From Roseateles sp049532965 (lineage in GTDB: Bacteria; Pseudomonadota; Gammaproteobacteria; Burkholderiales; Burkholderiaceae_C): a DNA stretch of 64,000 nucleotides. A program made the position numbers and the translations under genes. The notes beneath the pieces were generated by a model that searched no databases, was not told the DNA's origin, and saw only the letters and a program-made list of their open reading frames with translations. Positions 32,045-40,339 of this stretch are shown piece after piece; position 1 is the first letter of the stretch, and every line of letters starts with the position of its first letter. The stretch spans positions 3,348,001 through 3,412,000 of the forward strand of contig NZ_CP186694.1 of NCBI RefSeq assembly GCF_049532965.1. The letters are read 5' to 3'.

Positions 32045-33559
32045 TCACGCAGCGGGCTGGTCCGGCAGCACGTCGCGACGCAACAGCTTGCGGCTCACCT
32101 TGCCCGCCGCCTTGCCGGCCAGTTCCTTGAAGTCCTGCTCGGCGCCGGGTGGGCGGCCCGACACGCGCCACAGCAATGCATGCACCGCCATGTAAATGCA
32201 CAGGCCAAACAGGACCAGCACCGCCAGCATCGCGATGCGCTGCAGCACCGGCCCGGCGACGGGCCATTCCTGCTGCGCGCCGCGCAGGCACAGCCACATC
32301 ACGGCCACGGAGACGACGGAACGCCAGCTGTTGAGCAGTTGCCGGCGGATCGGCAGCTGGATCAGCCGTCGCACCACTTCGGCATTGATCAGCACCGCCA
32401 GCGTGCCGCTGATGACGCGCGCATGCACGATGCCGGCAACACCACCCAGCCACATGCCGCCGAGGATCAGCGGCACGCGGATGGCAAACCCGAGCATGTC
32501 GCGCTGGAACATGAGGCGCGTCTTGCCCAGCGCCATCGACAACGGATGCGCCGCCGTGTTGACGGTCTGGATCGCGAAGATGCAGGCCAGGAACTGCACC
32601 ACCAGCGTGGCGCCGGTCCATTGCGGCCCCAGCACGAGCAGCACCAGCGGCTCGGCCAGCGCGCCCACCGAGAAGCCCACCGGCAGCGCGATCATCGTGA
32701 TCAGGCCCTGCGCCCGCGTGTAGGCGCGCCGCAGCCGCTCCGGGTCGCCGGTGACCTGGCGAAGGCCGGGGAACAGCGTCGCCTCGAGCGGTCCGATGGT
32801 CTCGCGCGTCGCCATCGCGGCGAGGTTGTCGCCGACGGTGTACGTGCCCAGCGCCTTCGGTCCGATGAAGGTGCCGATCATGAAGTGGTCGAGCTTCCAG
32901 TTCAGCGTGTTGAGGATGTAGCTCAGCGTGACCCAGGCCGAGAACGACCACAGCTCGCGCACCCTGGACAAGGTGGGCCGGGGCCGGAACGGCACGACGC
33001 AGTAGGACACGATCAAGCCCGCGACCTGCGTCGCCAGCGTGCCGGCCACCAGGGCCCAGTAGCTGCGGAAGATCAGCGCCATGCCGACGCCCACGATCAG
33101 GCCGGCCATCTTCTGTGAGACCAGCACCGCGAACTCCTGCCAGAACTCCAGCCGCCGTGTCAGCACCACCTGCTTGGGGTTGTTCAGGCCCCCGATGAAC
33201 ACCGACAGCGCCAGCAGCAGCAGCACCGGCGTCAGCCGCGGGTCCTTGTAGACGACGGCCAGCCAGGGCGCCGCCCCGGCCAGCAGCGCCGCGAGCAGCA
33301 GCGCGCGCAGCAGGTTCATCGTCCAGGCGCTGTTGAAGTGCTCGTCGGTCGGATGCTCGTGATGCACCAGCGCCGACGACAGCGACATCTCCGTCATCGA
33401 CGCCAGCATCGTGATCAGCGTGGTGGCGATCGCGACCAGGCCGAAGTCCTCCGGCGTCAGCAGCCGCGCCAGCACCAGCGTGCTGACCAGGCCCAGCAGG
33501 TTGACGACGATCTTGGCCCCGCTGAGCCACATCACGCCGCGGGCAAGTTTCTCTTTCAT
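32045..33559 (-). CDS. Lipid-linked oligosaccharide flippase, WzxC-like
   Basis: A 504-residue membrane protein with 12-14 hydrophobic segments, of the polysaccharide-transport (Wzx/MATE-like) superfamily. It starts KLARGVMWLSGAKIVVNLLG followed by LVLARLLTPEDFGLVAIATT and has DHFMIGTFIGPKALGTYTVG, a typical WzxC block. It should export the repeat unit for Wzy polymerisation. The start at 33559 begins the family; an ORF extension to 33616 is unsupported. It follows the glycosyltransferase by 16 bp. Because it is of the WzxC type found in colanic-acid-like EPS clusters, it is the better candidate for the main flippase; the other is at 25850-27325. Confidence 0.85.
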   Translation of the reverse strand: MKEKLARGVMWLSGAKIVVNLLGLVSTLVLARLLTPEDFGLVAIATTLITMLASMTEMSLSSALVHHEHPTDEHFNSAWTMNLLRALLLAALLAGAAPWLAVVYKDPRLTPVLLLLALSVFIGGLNNPKQVVLTRRLEFWQEFAVLVSQKMAGLIVGVGMALIFRSYWALVAGTLATQVAGLIVSYCVVPFRPRPTLSRVRELWSFSAWVTLSYILNTLNWKLDHFMIGTFIGPKALGTYTVGDNLAAMATRETIGPLEATLFPGLRQVTGDPERLRRAYTRAQGLITMIALPVGFSVGALAEPLVLLVLGPQWTGATLVVQFLACIFAIQTVNTAAHPLSMALGKTRLMFQRDMLGFAIRVPLILGGMWLGGVAGIVHARVISGTLAVLINAEVVRRLIQLPIRRQLLNSWRSVVSVAVMWLCLRGAQQEWPVAGPVLQRIAMLAVLVLFGLCIYMAVHALLWRVSGRPPGAEQDFKELAGKAAGKVSRKLLRRDVLPDQPAA

Positions 33560-33575
33560 GCGTCCCTCGGCCCGG

Positions 33576-34553
33576 TCATGAGAACAAGGCCTGCTTGAGC
33601 CGCGCCAGCCCCGCATGGCAAGACCGCGGCACCCGGCTCAGCACCTGCAGCCGCAGTTTCTCGCGGCGGAAGGTCTCGGTGCGCGTCTCCCGCAGCAGTT
33701 GCCGGCCGGCGGCCGTGTCGCCCCAGCGGATCTGGTGATGCGCATGCAGCAGGCGGAAGAAGTTCTTGAACTCCTCCGCCTCGCGCCGTTCGTCGACGCG
33801 TTGCGGATGCGCGGCCAGCCAGCGGTCGATGGTGTCGAAGAAGACATAGCGCGCCGGCGGCGCATGCTGGTGGAGCGCCCGGTTGGTGGCGTCGTTGAAG
33901 TACATGCCGCCCGGCCGCGCGTCGAAGACCACCGGCCCCCGGAACAGCAGGCGCAGCCAGGTGTCGATGTCCTCGCCCAGGCGCACGCCCTCGGGGAAGC
34001 CGCCCGCGGCCAGCAGCGCCTCGCGCCGCACCGCCACCGACGACGAGAACACCGGCGAGCCATGCTTGCCGATGCGGAAGTAGGCCAGCGGGTCCAGCAA
34101 TTGCGACGGGGCTCGTGCCGGATCGACGCCCAGCGAGCGGGCGCCGCTGGGCGCGACCACCTCGTAGTTCATGGCGACGGCGACCGCCTCGGGATGCCGC
34201 CCGGCCAGCGCGAGCACGTTCTCGAGGAAGTCGGGCACCCAGGCATCGTCGGCGTCCAGGAACGCGATCACCGGTGCCGAGGTCAATGCCACGCCGCGAT
34301 TGCGCGCAGCCGAGACGCCGGCGTTGGCCTGGCGGTGCAGCCGCAGGCGCGGGTCGGCCACCGCCTCCACGAGCGCCGCGCCGCCATCGCTGGATCCGTC
34401 GTCGACGACGACCAGCTCCAGCGCGCGATGCGTCTGGCCCAGCACCGAGTCGATCGCGCGCCGGATGTGCCGTTCCTTGTTGTAAAGGGGAATGACGACC
34501 GCCACCGGTGGCGGCGGCCCGCCTGGCCCCAACTTGCCAGCTTCAGGTTCCAT
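33576..34553 (-). CDS. Glycosyltransferase family 2
   Basis: A 325-residue GT-A enzyme with VAVVIPLYNKERHIRRAI, LVVVDDGSSDGGA, SAARNRGVALTSAP, FLDADDAWVP (metal site) and GEDIDTWLRL. The ATG at 34553 is chosen because the family begins shortly after it; the open frame runs upstream to 34754, but those 67 residues are Arg/Ser-rich and not conserved. A 225-bp gap (34554-34778) separates it from the WecG-like gene, and nothing is recognisable there. Donor unknown. Confidence 0.88.
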   Translation of the reverse strand: MEPEAGKLGPGGPPPPVAVVIPLYNKERHIRRAIDSVLGQTHRALELVVVDDGSSDGGAALVEAVADPRLRLHRQANAGVSAARNRGVALTSAPVIAFLDADDAWVPDFLENVLALAGRHPEAVAVAMNYEVVAPSGARSLGVDPARAPSQLLDPLAYFRIGKHGSPVFSSSVAVRREALLAAGGFPEGVRLGEDIDTWLRLLFRGPVVFDARPGGMYFNDATNRALHQHAPPARYVFFDTIDRWLAAHPQRVDERREAEEFKNFFRLLHAHHQIRWGDTAAGRQLLRETRTETFRREKLRLQVLSRVPRSCHAGLARLKQALFS

Positions 34554-34778
34554 ACTTCCGCGGTTCCTTGCTGCGGGCGCTTGTCTCCGGCGTCCCACTG
34601 TCATTGCGGCGCGGCCCGTCTGCGAGAGCCTGTCGCCTGTCGTTCTCCCTCCTGCCCGGCCGGCACTGCGCCGGCTCTCCTGTCTGCTCGTCGATCGTTT
34701 CCCGATCGTTCTTGAATTCGTCAATGTCCGTCGATGCCCGCCGAGGTTCAGCAATCCTCGGCCGCGCCCATCAGGTGA

Positions 34779-35636
34779 TCAGCGCGCGGTGGCCGGACGC
34801 CGGCGCGCCGCGCGCGCCCGCCACAACAAGCCGATCGCGAACGGGATGCCGTCCACCAGGTAGCGCCGCGCCAGCCGGCCTGGCTCCTGCACCATCCGGA
34901 ACACCCATTCCAGGCCCGTGCGCTGCATCCAGCCCGGGGCCCGCTTCACGTCGCCGGCCACGAAGCTGAAGCTCACGCCGACGCCCAGGTGCCAGGCGTT
35001 CGGCGCCAGCGGGCGCAGTCGGGCGATCAGCTTTTCCTGCTTGGGCGAGCCCAGGCCGACGAACACGATGTGAGGCTGCCAGTCGACCAGCAGACGTTCG
35101 ATCCGGGCCATCTCCGCCGGCTGCTGCTCGAAGCCGAACGGCGGACACAGGCAGCGCACCGCATCGGCGCCGCCGGGCGGAATCAGCCTCGCCGCGGCGG
35201 CCTCGGCGGCGCCCTCGTTGCCGCCGATCAGCGCGATGCGCAAGCCCGCGGCATGGGCTTCCCCCATCAGCCGCACGAACAGGTCGGAGCCGGTCAATCG
35301 CGCCGGCAGCGGCGTGCCCTGCAACTGGCTGGCCCAGACGATGGGCCGGCCGTCGGCGGTGAAGATCGTCGCGTCGTCGACCAGCGCGCGGAAGCTCGCA
35401 TCGACGCGCCAGCGCCGCAGGATGTCGATGTTGGGCGTTACCACCCAGCCGCCACGCCCGGCACGCGCCTCGGCCACGATGTGGGCGGACAACGCCGGCA
35501 CGGTGGTGGCGACGAAGTCCAGCCCGTCGACGCGCACGGTGGGCAGCGCGGGGGTCGCGGTGCCGCCAACGCGCGCGCCATCGTGGGCGCCGGCATCAGC
35601 GGCGAGGGAGGCGGTGTCGGACATCGGCACGGTCAT
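34779..35636 (-). CDS. WecG/TagA/CpsF family glycosyltransferase (GT26)
   Basis: A 285-residue protein of the family that adds N-acetylmannosamine or its uronic acid, or a related sugar, to a lipid-linked acceptor. It has VVTPNIDILRRW, the conserved DGRPIVWASQLQG, TGSDLFVRLM, LIGGNEGAAEAAAARL, VFVGLGSPKQEKLIARLR and GVGVSFSFVAGDVKRAPGW, then WVFRMVQEPGRLARRYL. The presence of wecB (UDP-ManNAc) in the left arm makes a ManNAc-type donor plausible. The start is uncertain: in-frame candidates are GTG 35669, ATG 35636 and ATG 35624, none with a strong ribosome binding site; all keep the conserved domain whole. Confidence 0.88.
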   Translation of the reverse strand: MTVPMSDTASLAADAGAHDGARVGGTATPALPTVRVDGLDFVATTVPALSAHIVAEARAGRGGWVVTPNIDILRRWRVDASFRALVDDATIFTADGRPIVWASQLQGTPLPARLTGSDLFVRLMGEAHAAGLRIALIGGNEGAAEAAAARLIPPGGADAVRCLCPPFGFEQQPAEMARIERLLVDWQPHIVFVGLGSPKQEKLIARLRPLAPNAWHLGVGVSFSFVAGDVKRAPGWMQRTGLEWVFRMVQEPGRLARRYLVDGIPFAIGLLWRARAARRRPATAR

Positions 35637-35697
35637 CGGTCTTGGGGTCTCTGAACTGGAGGTCGGCACGGGAGCTCGGCGGGGGTCGGGGCCTGCA

Positions 35698-36906
35698 TCA
35701 GGTGTCCCGTTTGGTGCGCACCCAATCGGTCTGGCGCTTGAACAGGAAACGCAGGTACAGCGGCAGCTTGGCGAGCACGATGAACGGGGCGCGCGCCAGC
35801 TCGCCCAGGCTCAGCACGTCGGCCGCCCATCGCTGCTGGGCCGCGACGATGGCGGCCGTCAACATCAGCAGCGCGAGCAGCGCCAGCACCAGCGGCGCCA
35901 CCCAGCCCGCGGCGAGCGCGACGACCAGCGTCACGGCCGCCCAGCCGACCAGCGTCATCGCCAGCAGCGCCAGCGGCGGCACCAGCATGTCCAGCACCTG
36001 CAGCAGCTGCGCGCCGCGCCCGGGGCGCATCGAGCGCCACAGCAGTCCCGGGCCTTCGCCCACCAGCATCGCGAGGTGGCCGTGCTCCCAGCGGGTGCGC
36101 TGGCTGGCCTCCCCTTCCTGGCTGTTGGCGAACACGCTGGTCACCTTGGCGTCCTCGCACAGCAGCGGCGGCGCGCCCAGTTGCGCGAGCCGCACGCCCA
36201 GCTGCATGTCCTCGGCCAGGTGTCCGCTGGCCAGCGGCGCCTTGACCGCGACCTCCCACGGGAAGGCCATGCCGGTGCCGTACAGACCGCAAGGCAGGCC
36301 CAGCTGATGCATGCCGCGCGGCCGCACGAGGTTCTTCACGCGCATCGCGAATTCCGCGACCCGCGCCTTCAGGCTGCTGTTGGCCGCCTCCATCAGGTAG
36401 GTCGCCTGCACGGGCCGGCCGGTGCCATGCGCCACGGCGGCGATGCGCGGCAGCAGCTGCGGCCCGAGCGTGCAATCCGCGTCGAGGATGATGACCACGT
36501 CGGGCGCCTGCCCTTCCTTGAGCGCCAGCGCTTCCAGCGCACGAACGCCGAAATCCAGCGCGTAGCCCTTGCCGCGTTCGGTCGCATGGAAGCGCTCGAC
36601 CACGGTCACGTCGAACTCACGTGCCTGCGTGGCGGTGTCGTCGCTGCAGTTGTCCGCGACGACGAGGACGCGGTCCTCGGGCCCCAGCTGCGCCAGCGCC
36701 TGCATCAGCGTCGGCCGCAGGCCGCGGCCTTCGTTGTGCGCCGGCATGATCACCGCGATGCGGCGGGGCCGCTGCATCTCCGCGATCGGCCGGTCCGGCA
36801 GCAGCGCGAGCAGCACCTGCGCCAGCACCAGCGCCGCCGGCACCAGCAACAGCAGGCCGATGAGGGTCATCCCCACCCACAGCGCGACGACCACGATGTC
36901 AGGCAT
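35698..36906 (-). CDS. Membrane-bound glycosyltransferase family 2 (cellulose-synthase-like topology)
   Basis: A 402-residue GT2 enzyme with an N-terminal membrane segment (about 1-33), a cytoplasmic GT-A domain (about 45-290) and three to four C-terminal membrane segments. Motifs are IAVIMPAHNEGRGLRPTL, LVVADNCSDDTA, VVIILDADCTLG (DxD), HLAEDMQLGVRL and the Q..RW-like SQRTRWEHGHL typical of processive and semi-processive GT2s. It may add a single sugar or elongate at the membrane. It shares eight bases with the preceding gene (start 36906, preceding stop 36899), indicating coupling. Confidence 0.88.
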   Translation of the reverse strand: MPDIVVVALWVGMTLIGLLLLVPAALVLAQVLLALLPDRPIAEMQRPRRIAVIMPAHNEGRGLRPTLMQALAQLGPEDRVLVVADNCSDDTATQAREFDVTVVERFHATERGKGYALDFGVRALEALALKEGQAPDVVIILDADCTLGPQLLPRIAAVAHGTGRPVQATYLMEAANSSLKARVAEFAMRVKNLVRPRGMHQLGLPCGLYGTGMAFPWEVAVKAPLASGHLAEDMQLGVRLAQLGAPPLLCEDAKVTSVFANSQEGEASQRTRWEHGHLAMLVGEGPGLLWRSMRPGRGAQLLQVLDMLVPPLALLAMTLVGWAAVTLVVALAAGWVAPLVLALLALLMLTAAIVAAQQRWAADVLSLGELARAPFIVLAKLPLYLRFLFKRQTDWVRTKRDT

Positions 36907-38245
36907 GCGCGTTCTCCTTCGCGCCCGACGCGGCGCGATGGCTCGAGTAGGTCTTGGTCGGCGACGCGTACTCCTCGAACAGCGCCACCAGCCGCGCGGC
37001 CTCGCGATCGATGTCGTGGCGCTCGAGCGCCGTCGCCCGCGCGCGCTGTCCGACGCGCGCCAGCTCGGCATCGTCCAGGCGCAGGCAGGCCAGCATCGCC
37101 GCGGCCAGCGCCTCCGGATCGCCGGCAGGCAGCAGCCAGCCGTTGTCGCCGTCGCGGATCAGCTCCGGCACACCGGCGATGCAGGTGCTGACGCAGGGAC
37201 GTCCCAGCGCCATCGCCTCCATGATGACGACCGGCAGGCCTTCGGCGAAGCTCGCCAGCACCAGCGCGCGCGCCGCCAGCAGTTCCTGCCGCACGGTGTC
37301 GCTGTCGATCCAGCCGGTGATGCGGACGTGGCGACGCAGGCCCAGCTCGGCGATGCGCCGCTCGATCGTCGGCCGCAGTTCGCCGTCGCCGGCCAGCACC
37401 AGTTCGAAGTCGGGCACCTGCCGCGCGACCTGCGCGGCGGCCTCGATCAGCAGCAGATGGCCCTTCTGCTCGGTCATGCGGCCGATGCAGATCAGCCGGC
37501 GGCCGCCCGGCGGCGGCGCGTCGACGGCGTGGAACTCCGGATCCAGCCCGCAATGGACGATGCGCAGCTTGGGCCACTCGGTGTGCGGCACCCAGCGGGA
37601 CAGCTGGCTGCGGCAGAAGGACGTGATCGCGGCGACGAAGCGCGCGCTGCGGATCTTGTCGCCCAGGTGCAGGAAGTCGGGCCGGTCGAACTCCTCCGGC
37701 CCATGCACGGTCATCGAATAGCCCGGACCGCCCAGCGCCTGGATCAGCATGCCGACCTCGGCCGGGTTGGTGCCGAAGTGGATGTGCAGGTGCTCGATGC
37801 CGGCGCGGCGCAGCACCGGCATCGCGACGCAGGCCTCCATCAGGTAGACGAGGTGGAAGGGCCAGGCGCGATCGGCGCGGCGGCTCATCCGCAGCGCCAG
37901 CTTCAGCGCCGTCAAGAACCGGCCTGGCGCCCGCGCCGCCTGGGCGACGGTGGCCTTCACCAGCCCGAGCGCGCCGCCGCGCAGCAGATAGTGCGTGCGG
38001 GCTTTCTCGGCCTGGTCGACGGGATCGGGCGCATCGTCGTCCCAGCCCCGGATCGCCAGGCGCAGCACCTCCAGCCCCTGCTGCTCGACCGCCAGGATCT
38101 CGCGCCGGATGAAGGTGTGGCTCACCTTCGGATAGTGGTTGACCAGGTAGGCCAGGCGCGGATGACGGGGCGGCGCGCCGACGTCGTTCGGGGCGCCGGC
38201 GCCAGGGGTTGCGGAGGGCACTGCGGACGGGGTCATCGGATTCAT
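36899..38245 (-). CDS. Glycosyltransferase family 4 (GT-B)
   Basis: A 448-residue GT-B enzyme. The acceptor half begins LAYLVNHYPKVSHTFIRREI, as in WcaL/AmsK-type EPS transferases; HIHFGTNPAEVGML is in the middle. The donor half has RLICIGRMTEQKGHLLLIEA, LVLAGDGELR, ASFAEGLPVVIMEAMALGRPCV split at the conserved E..G.P....E.M, and GDPEALAAAM. The ATG at 38245 overlaps the stop of the upstream secreted-protein gene by four bases (ATGA), supporting this start over the ATG at 38236. Donor unknown. Confidence 0.9.
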   Translation of the reverse strand: MNPMTPSAVPSATPGAGAPNDVGAPPRHPRLAYLVNHYPKVSHTFIRREILAVEQQGLEVLRLAIRGWDDDAPDPVDQAEKARTHYLLRGGALGLVKATVAQAARAPGRFLTALKLALRMSRRADRAWPFHLVYLMEACVAMPVLRRAGIEHLHIHFGTNPAEVGMLIQALGGPGYSMTVHGPEEFDRPDFLHLGDKIRSARFVAAITSFCRSQLSRWVPHTEWPKLRIVHCGLDPEFHAVDAPPPGGRRLICIGRMTEQKGHLLLIEAAAQVARQVPDFELVLAGDGELRPTIERRIAELGLRRHVRITGWIDSDTVRQELLAARALVLASFAEGLPVVIMEAMALGRPCVSTCIAGVPELIRDGDNGWLLPAGDPEALAAAMLACLRLDDAELARVGQRARATALERHDIDREAARLVALFEEYASPTKTYSSHRAASGAKENAHA

Positions 38246-39705
38246 TCGTTCAGCGCCAGCAGTTCGCCGCCGGCCCAGGCCTCGCCGGCTTCGGTGGCGC
38301 GCACCTCCAGCCGCACGCCGTTGAAGCGCTCCGGCCAGCGGAAGCGGCCGGTCTTGCCATCGGCCAGCTCGCCGCTGTCAAAGGCGAAGCCGCGCTCGCC
38401 GCGGACCTGCAGGCGCAAGGCCGCGCCGGAGGTCCGCGCGGTGATGCGGCAGACCTGGCCGGGTTTGGGTTTGGCCCAGTTCACCGCGGTGATCGCGCGC
38501 CAGCCCTCGTTGGCGACGACATCGCCGGCGCTCGCGTCGCGCAGCACCACGGCCTGCTTCCAGGTGTCGAAGCGCGCGCGTGCGTCGCCGCGCTGCGCCT
38601 TCCATTCGCCCCGCATCGACAGCACGTTCATCGGCGCCTGCAGGTCCACCGCGCGGCCGTGGCCGTCGACGAAGCCGGACGTCGACTGCACCGGGCGCAG
38701 GCTCCAGCGCAGCTTGTCCAGGTCGGACGCCACCTTGTTGTTCCAGCCGCCCATCGGATGCAGCTTCACCGGCGTGCCGATCTCGGCATAGATCACGAAC
38801 GGCGTACCGGTGTTGCGGTCGACGACGTAGCCACCGTAGACCTTCAGCGTCTCGGCGATCTTGCGCATCTTCGGATCGTTGAGCGACTGGGTGTCGAAGT
38901 CCGGCGGCAGCATCAGCAGCGCGCCTTCGGGAATCGAGCCCTTGTTGCGCTCAGGCTGGGAGTCCGCCGAGGTCGCCGGGAACACGTAGTTGGGCTTGAC
39001 CTGCAGGCCCGAGAAGGTCAGCGACAAGGCCAGCGCATGGCGGTACATCGTGTCGCCGTCGTCGAACTCGTGCGTGCGGATCAGTCCGCCCATCGTGGGA
39101 ACGCCGGCCGCGCGCGCGCCCTGGAAGTAGTGCGCCGGATCGCCCCAGCCGCGGCCGTCCAGCCGCGACCAGGCGTATTGCTGCGCGCGCCAGTCGTCGC
39201 CGAAGCGCTTGAGCATGAAGAACGAATGGATGATGCCCGTCTGCGGATCGACCAGGTCCAGGTGGCCGTCCGAGCCCTTGGACGGCATCGCCGCTTCGGG
39301 CCAGTGAGGGATCAGCACCTCGGGTTGATGGGCTTCCGCGTCCGGGTCCCAGATCCCCGGCTTGCCGGGCAGGCCCAGCACGCGCTGCGGCGGGTCATTC
39401 GGATTGCAGAGGAAGACACCTGTCGACCAGGTGCCGCTCTCGATCGTCGGGTAGTAGTCGTCCTTGGGGATCCTGGCGTCGCCCAGCACCGGGTCGACCG
39501 GGCGGGAGTTCCACGGCGACTGCGCCGAGAAGGGACGCTCCAGCGTGCCGAACCGCAACCGGCGGTCCTGCGCGCCGGCGCTGGCGCGGGCGGGCTCCTT
39601 CGAGTCGGCGGGCGTTGCCACGGCGTCGAGCCACGGCGCTGCCGCACCCGCGGTCAGGCCCAGGCCGGCGCCGCACCAGCGCCGTCGATTCCATTGCATC
39701 GTCAC
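38242..39705 (-). CDS. Secreted protein of unknown function, EPS-locus paralogue 2
   Basis: A 487-residue protein. An N-terminal signal (NRRRWCGAGLGL, two arginines then a hydrophobic stretch ending near residue 30) looks like a Tat or Sec leader. The main domain (about 60-340) has no family that I can name. Blocks shared with the paralogue at 40336-41871 include SPWNSRPV, GTWSTGVF, GSDGHLDLVD, GIIHSFF, QYAW, GRGWG, YRHALALSLTF, FPATSAD, GALLMLP and VVDRNTGTPFVIYAE. The last 130 residues look like a beta-sandwich. The layout recalls large, uncharacterised families with HAL and GARF/GALL blocks. A GTG at 39705 has GGAGGAG seven bases upstream; an ATG at 39699 is possible. It overlaps the next glycosyltransferase by four bases. 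Confidence 0.75.
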   Translation of the reverse strand: MTMQWNRRRWCGAGLGLTAGAAAPWLDAVATPADSKEPARASAGAQDRRLRFGTLERPFSAQSPWNSRPVDPVLGDARIPKDDYYPTIESGTWSTGVFLCNPNDPPQRVLGLPGKPGIWDPDAEAHQPEVLIPHWPEAAMPSKGSDGHLDLVDPQTGIIHSFFMLKRFGDDWRAQQYAWSRLDGRGWGDPAHYFQGARAAGVPTMGGLIRTHEFDDGDTMYRHALALSLTFSGLQVKPNYVFPATSADSQPERNKGSIPEGALLMLPPDFDTQSLNDPKMRKIAETLKVYGGYVVDRNTGTPFVIYAEIGTPVKLHPMGGWNNKVASDLDKLRWSLRPVQSTSGFVDGHGRAVDLQAPMNVLSMRGEWKAQRGDARARFDTWKQAVVLRDASAGDVVANEGWRAITAVNWAKPKPGQVCRITARTSGAALRLQVRGERGFAFDSGELADGKTGRFRWPERFNGVRLEVRATEAGEAWAGGELLALNE

Positions 39706-39724
39706 GTCGGAACTCCTCCCATGT

Positions 39725-40339
39725 TCAGTCGTCCGCCAACACCACCGGCGGCGCCGACACCACCGGCTCCGCCATCGCGACGCCGGACCGGGGCGCCACA
39801 AGGGGCAAGATGCGTGCCGGGTTGCCCACGGCGGTCGCGCCGGGCGGCACGTCGGTCAACACGACCGCCATCGCGCCGACCTTGCAGCCCGCGCCCAGCC
39901 GCACGCCGCCCAGCACCTGCGCATACGCGCCGAGCTCGACGCCGTCTTCCAGCACCGGACAGGGGCCGCCCTCGACGCGATTGCCCAGCGTCACGCCCTG
40001 GCGCAACGTGCAATTCGCACCGATCACCGTGGCCGGATTGACGAAGATGCCGCCGAAATGCCAGATCCGCAGGCCCGGCCCGATGCGGCATTCCTTGGGC
40101 AGGCTGATGCCGGTGAGCGTCTCCACGGCCCGGAACAGCAGCCAGTAGAGGCGCGTGCGCCAGCGGCGGCCGAAGCCCTGCGGCATCGCGTCGACCCGCT
40201 GCCCGAAACGGTGCACCCGGATCGCCCACAACGACTGCTCCCGGTGCAGCGCGGCGCGCCCGCCGCAGCGGGCGAGGTCGGCCGCCCAGGCGGACGCCCA
40301 GTCGGAGCCGTCGGTTCGGTGATCCGGGCGCTCGCTCAT
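39725..40339 (-). CDS. CysE-like O-acetyltransferase (left-handed beta-helix)
   Basis: A 204-residue protein. The N-terminal 80 residues are helical and the C-terminal part is a hexapeptide-repeat left-handed beta-helix: GISLPKECRIGPGLRIWHFGGIFVNP, ANCTLRQGVTLGNR, then GAYAQVLGGVRLGAGCKVGAMAVVL and GNPARIL. This matches the serine-acetyltransferase-like proteins found in EPS clusters. The catalytic His is probably the one in RIWHFGG. It is likely to acetylate a sugar or sugar nucleotide rather than serine, given its position between two EPS genes, but housekeeping CysE activity cannot be excluded. It overlaps the upstream gene by four bases (ATGA) and lies 19 bp before paralogue 2. Confidence 0.82.
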   Translation of the reverse strand: MSERPDHRTDGSDWASAWAADLARCGGRAALHREQSLWAIRVHRFGQRVDAMPQGFGRRWRTRLYWLLFRAVETLTGISLPKECRIGPGLRIWHFGGIFVNPATVIGANCTLRQGVTLGNRVEGGPCPVLEDGVELGAYAQVLGGVRLGAGCKVGAMAVVLTDVPPGATAVGNPARILPLVAPRSGVAMAEPVVSAPPVVLADD

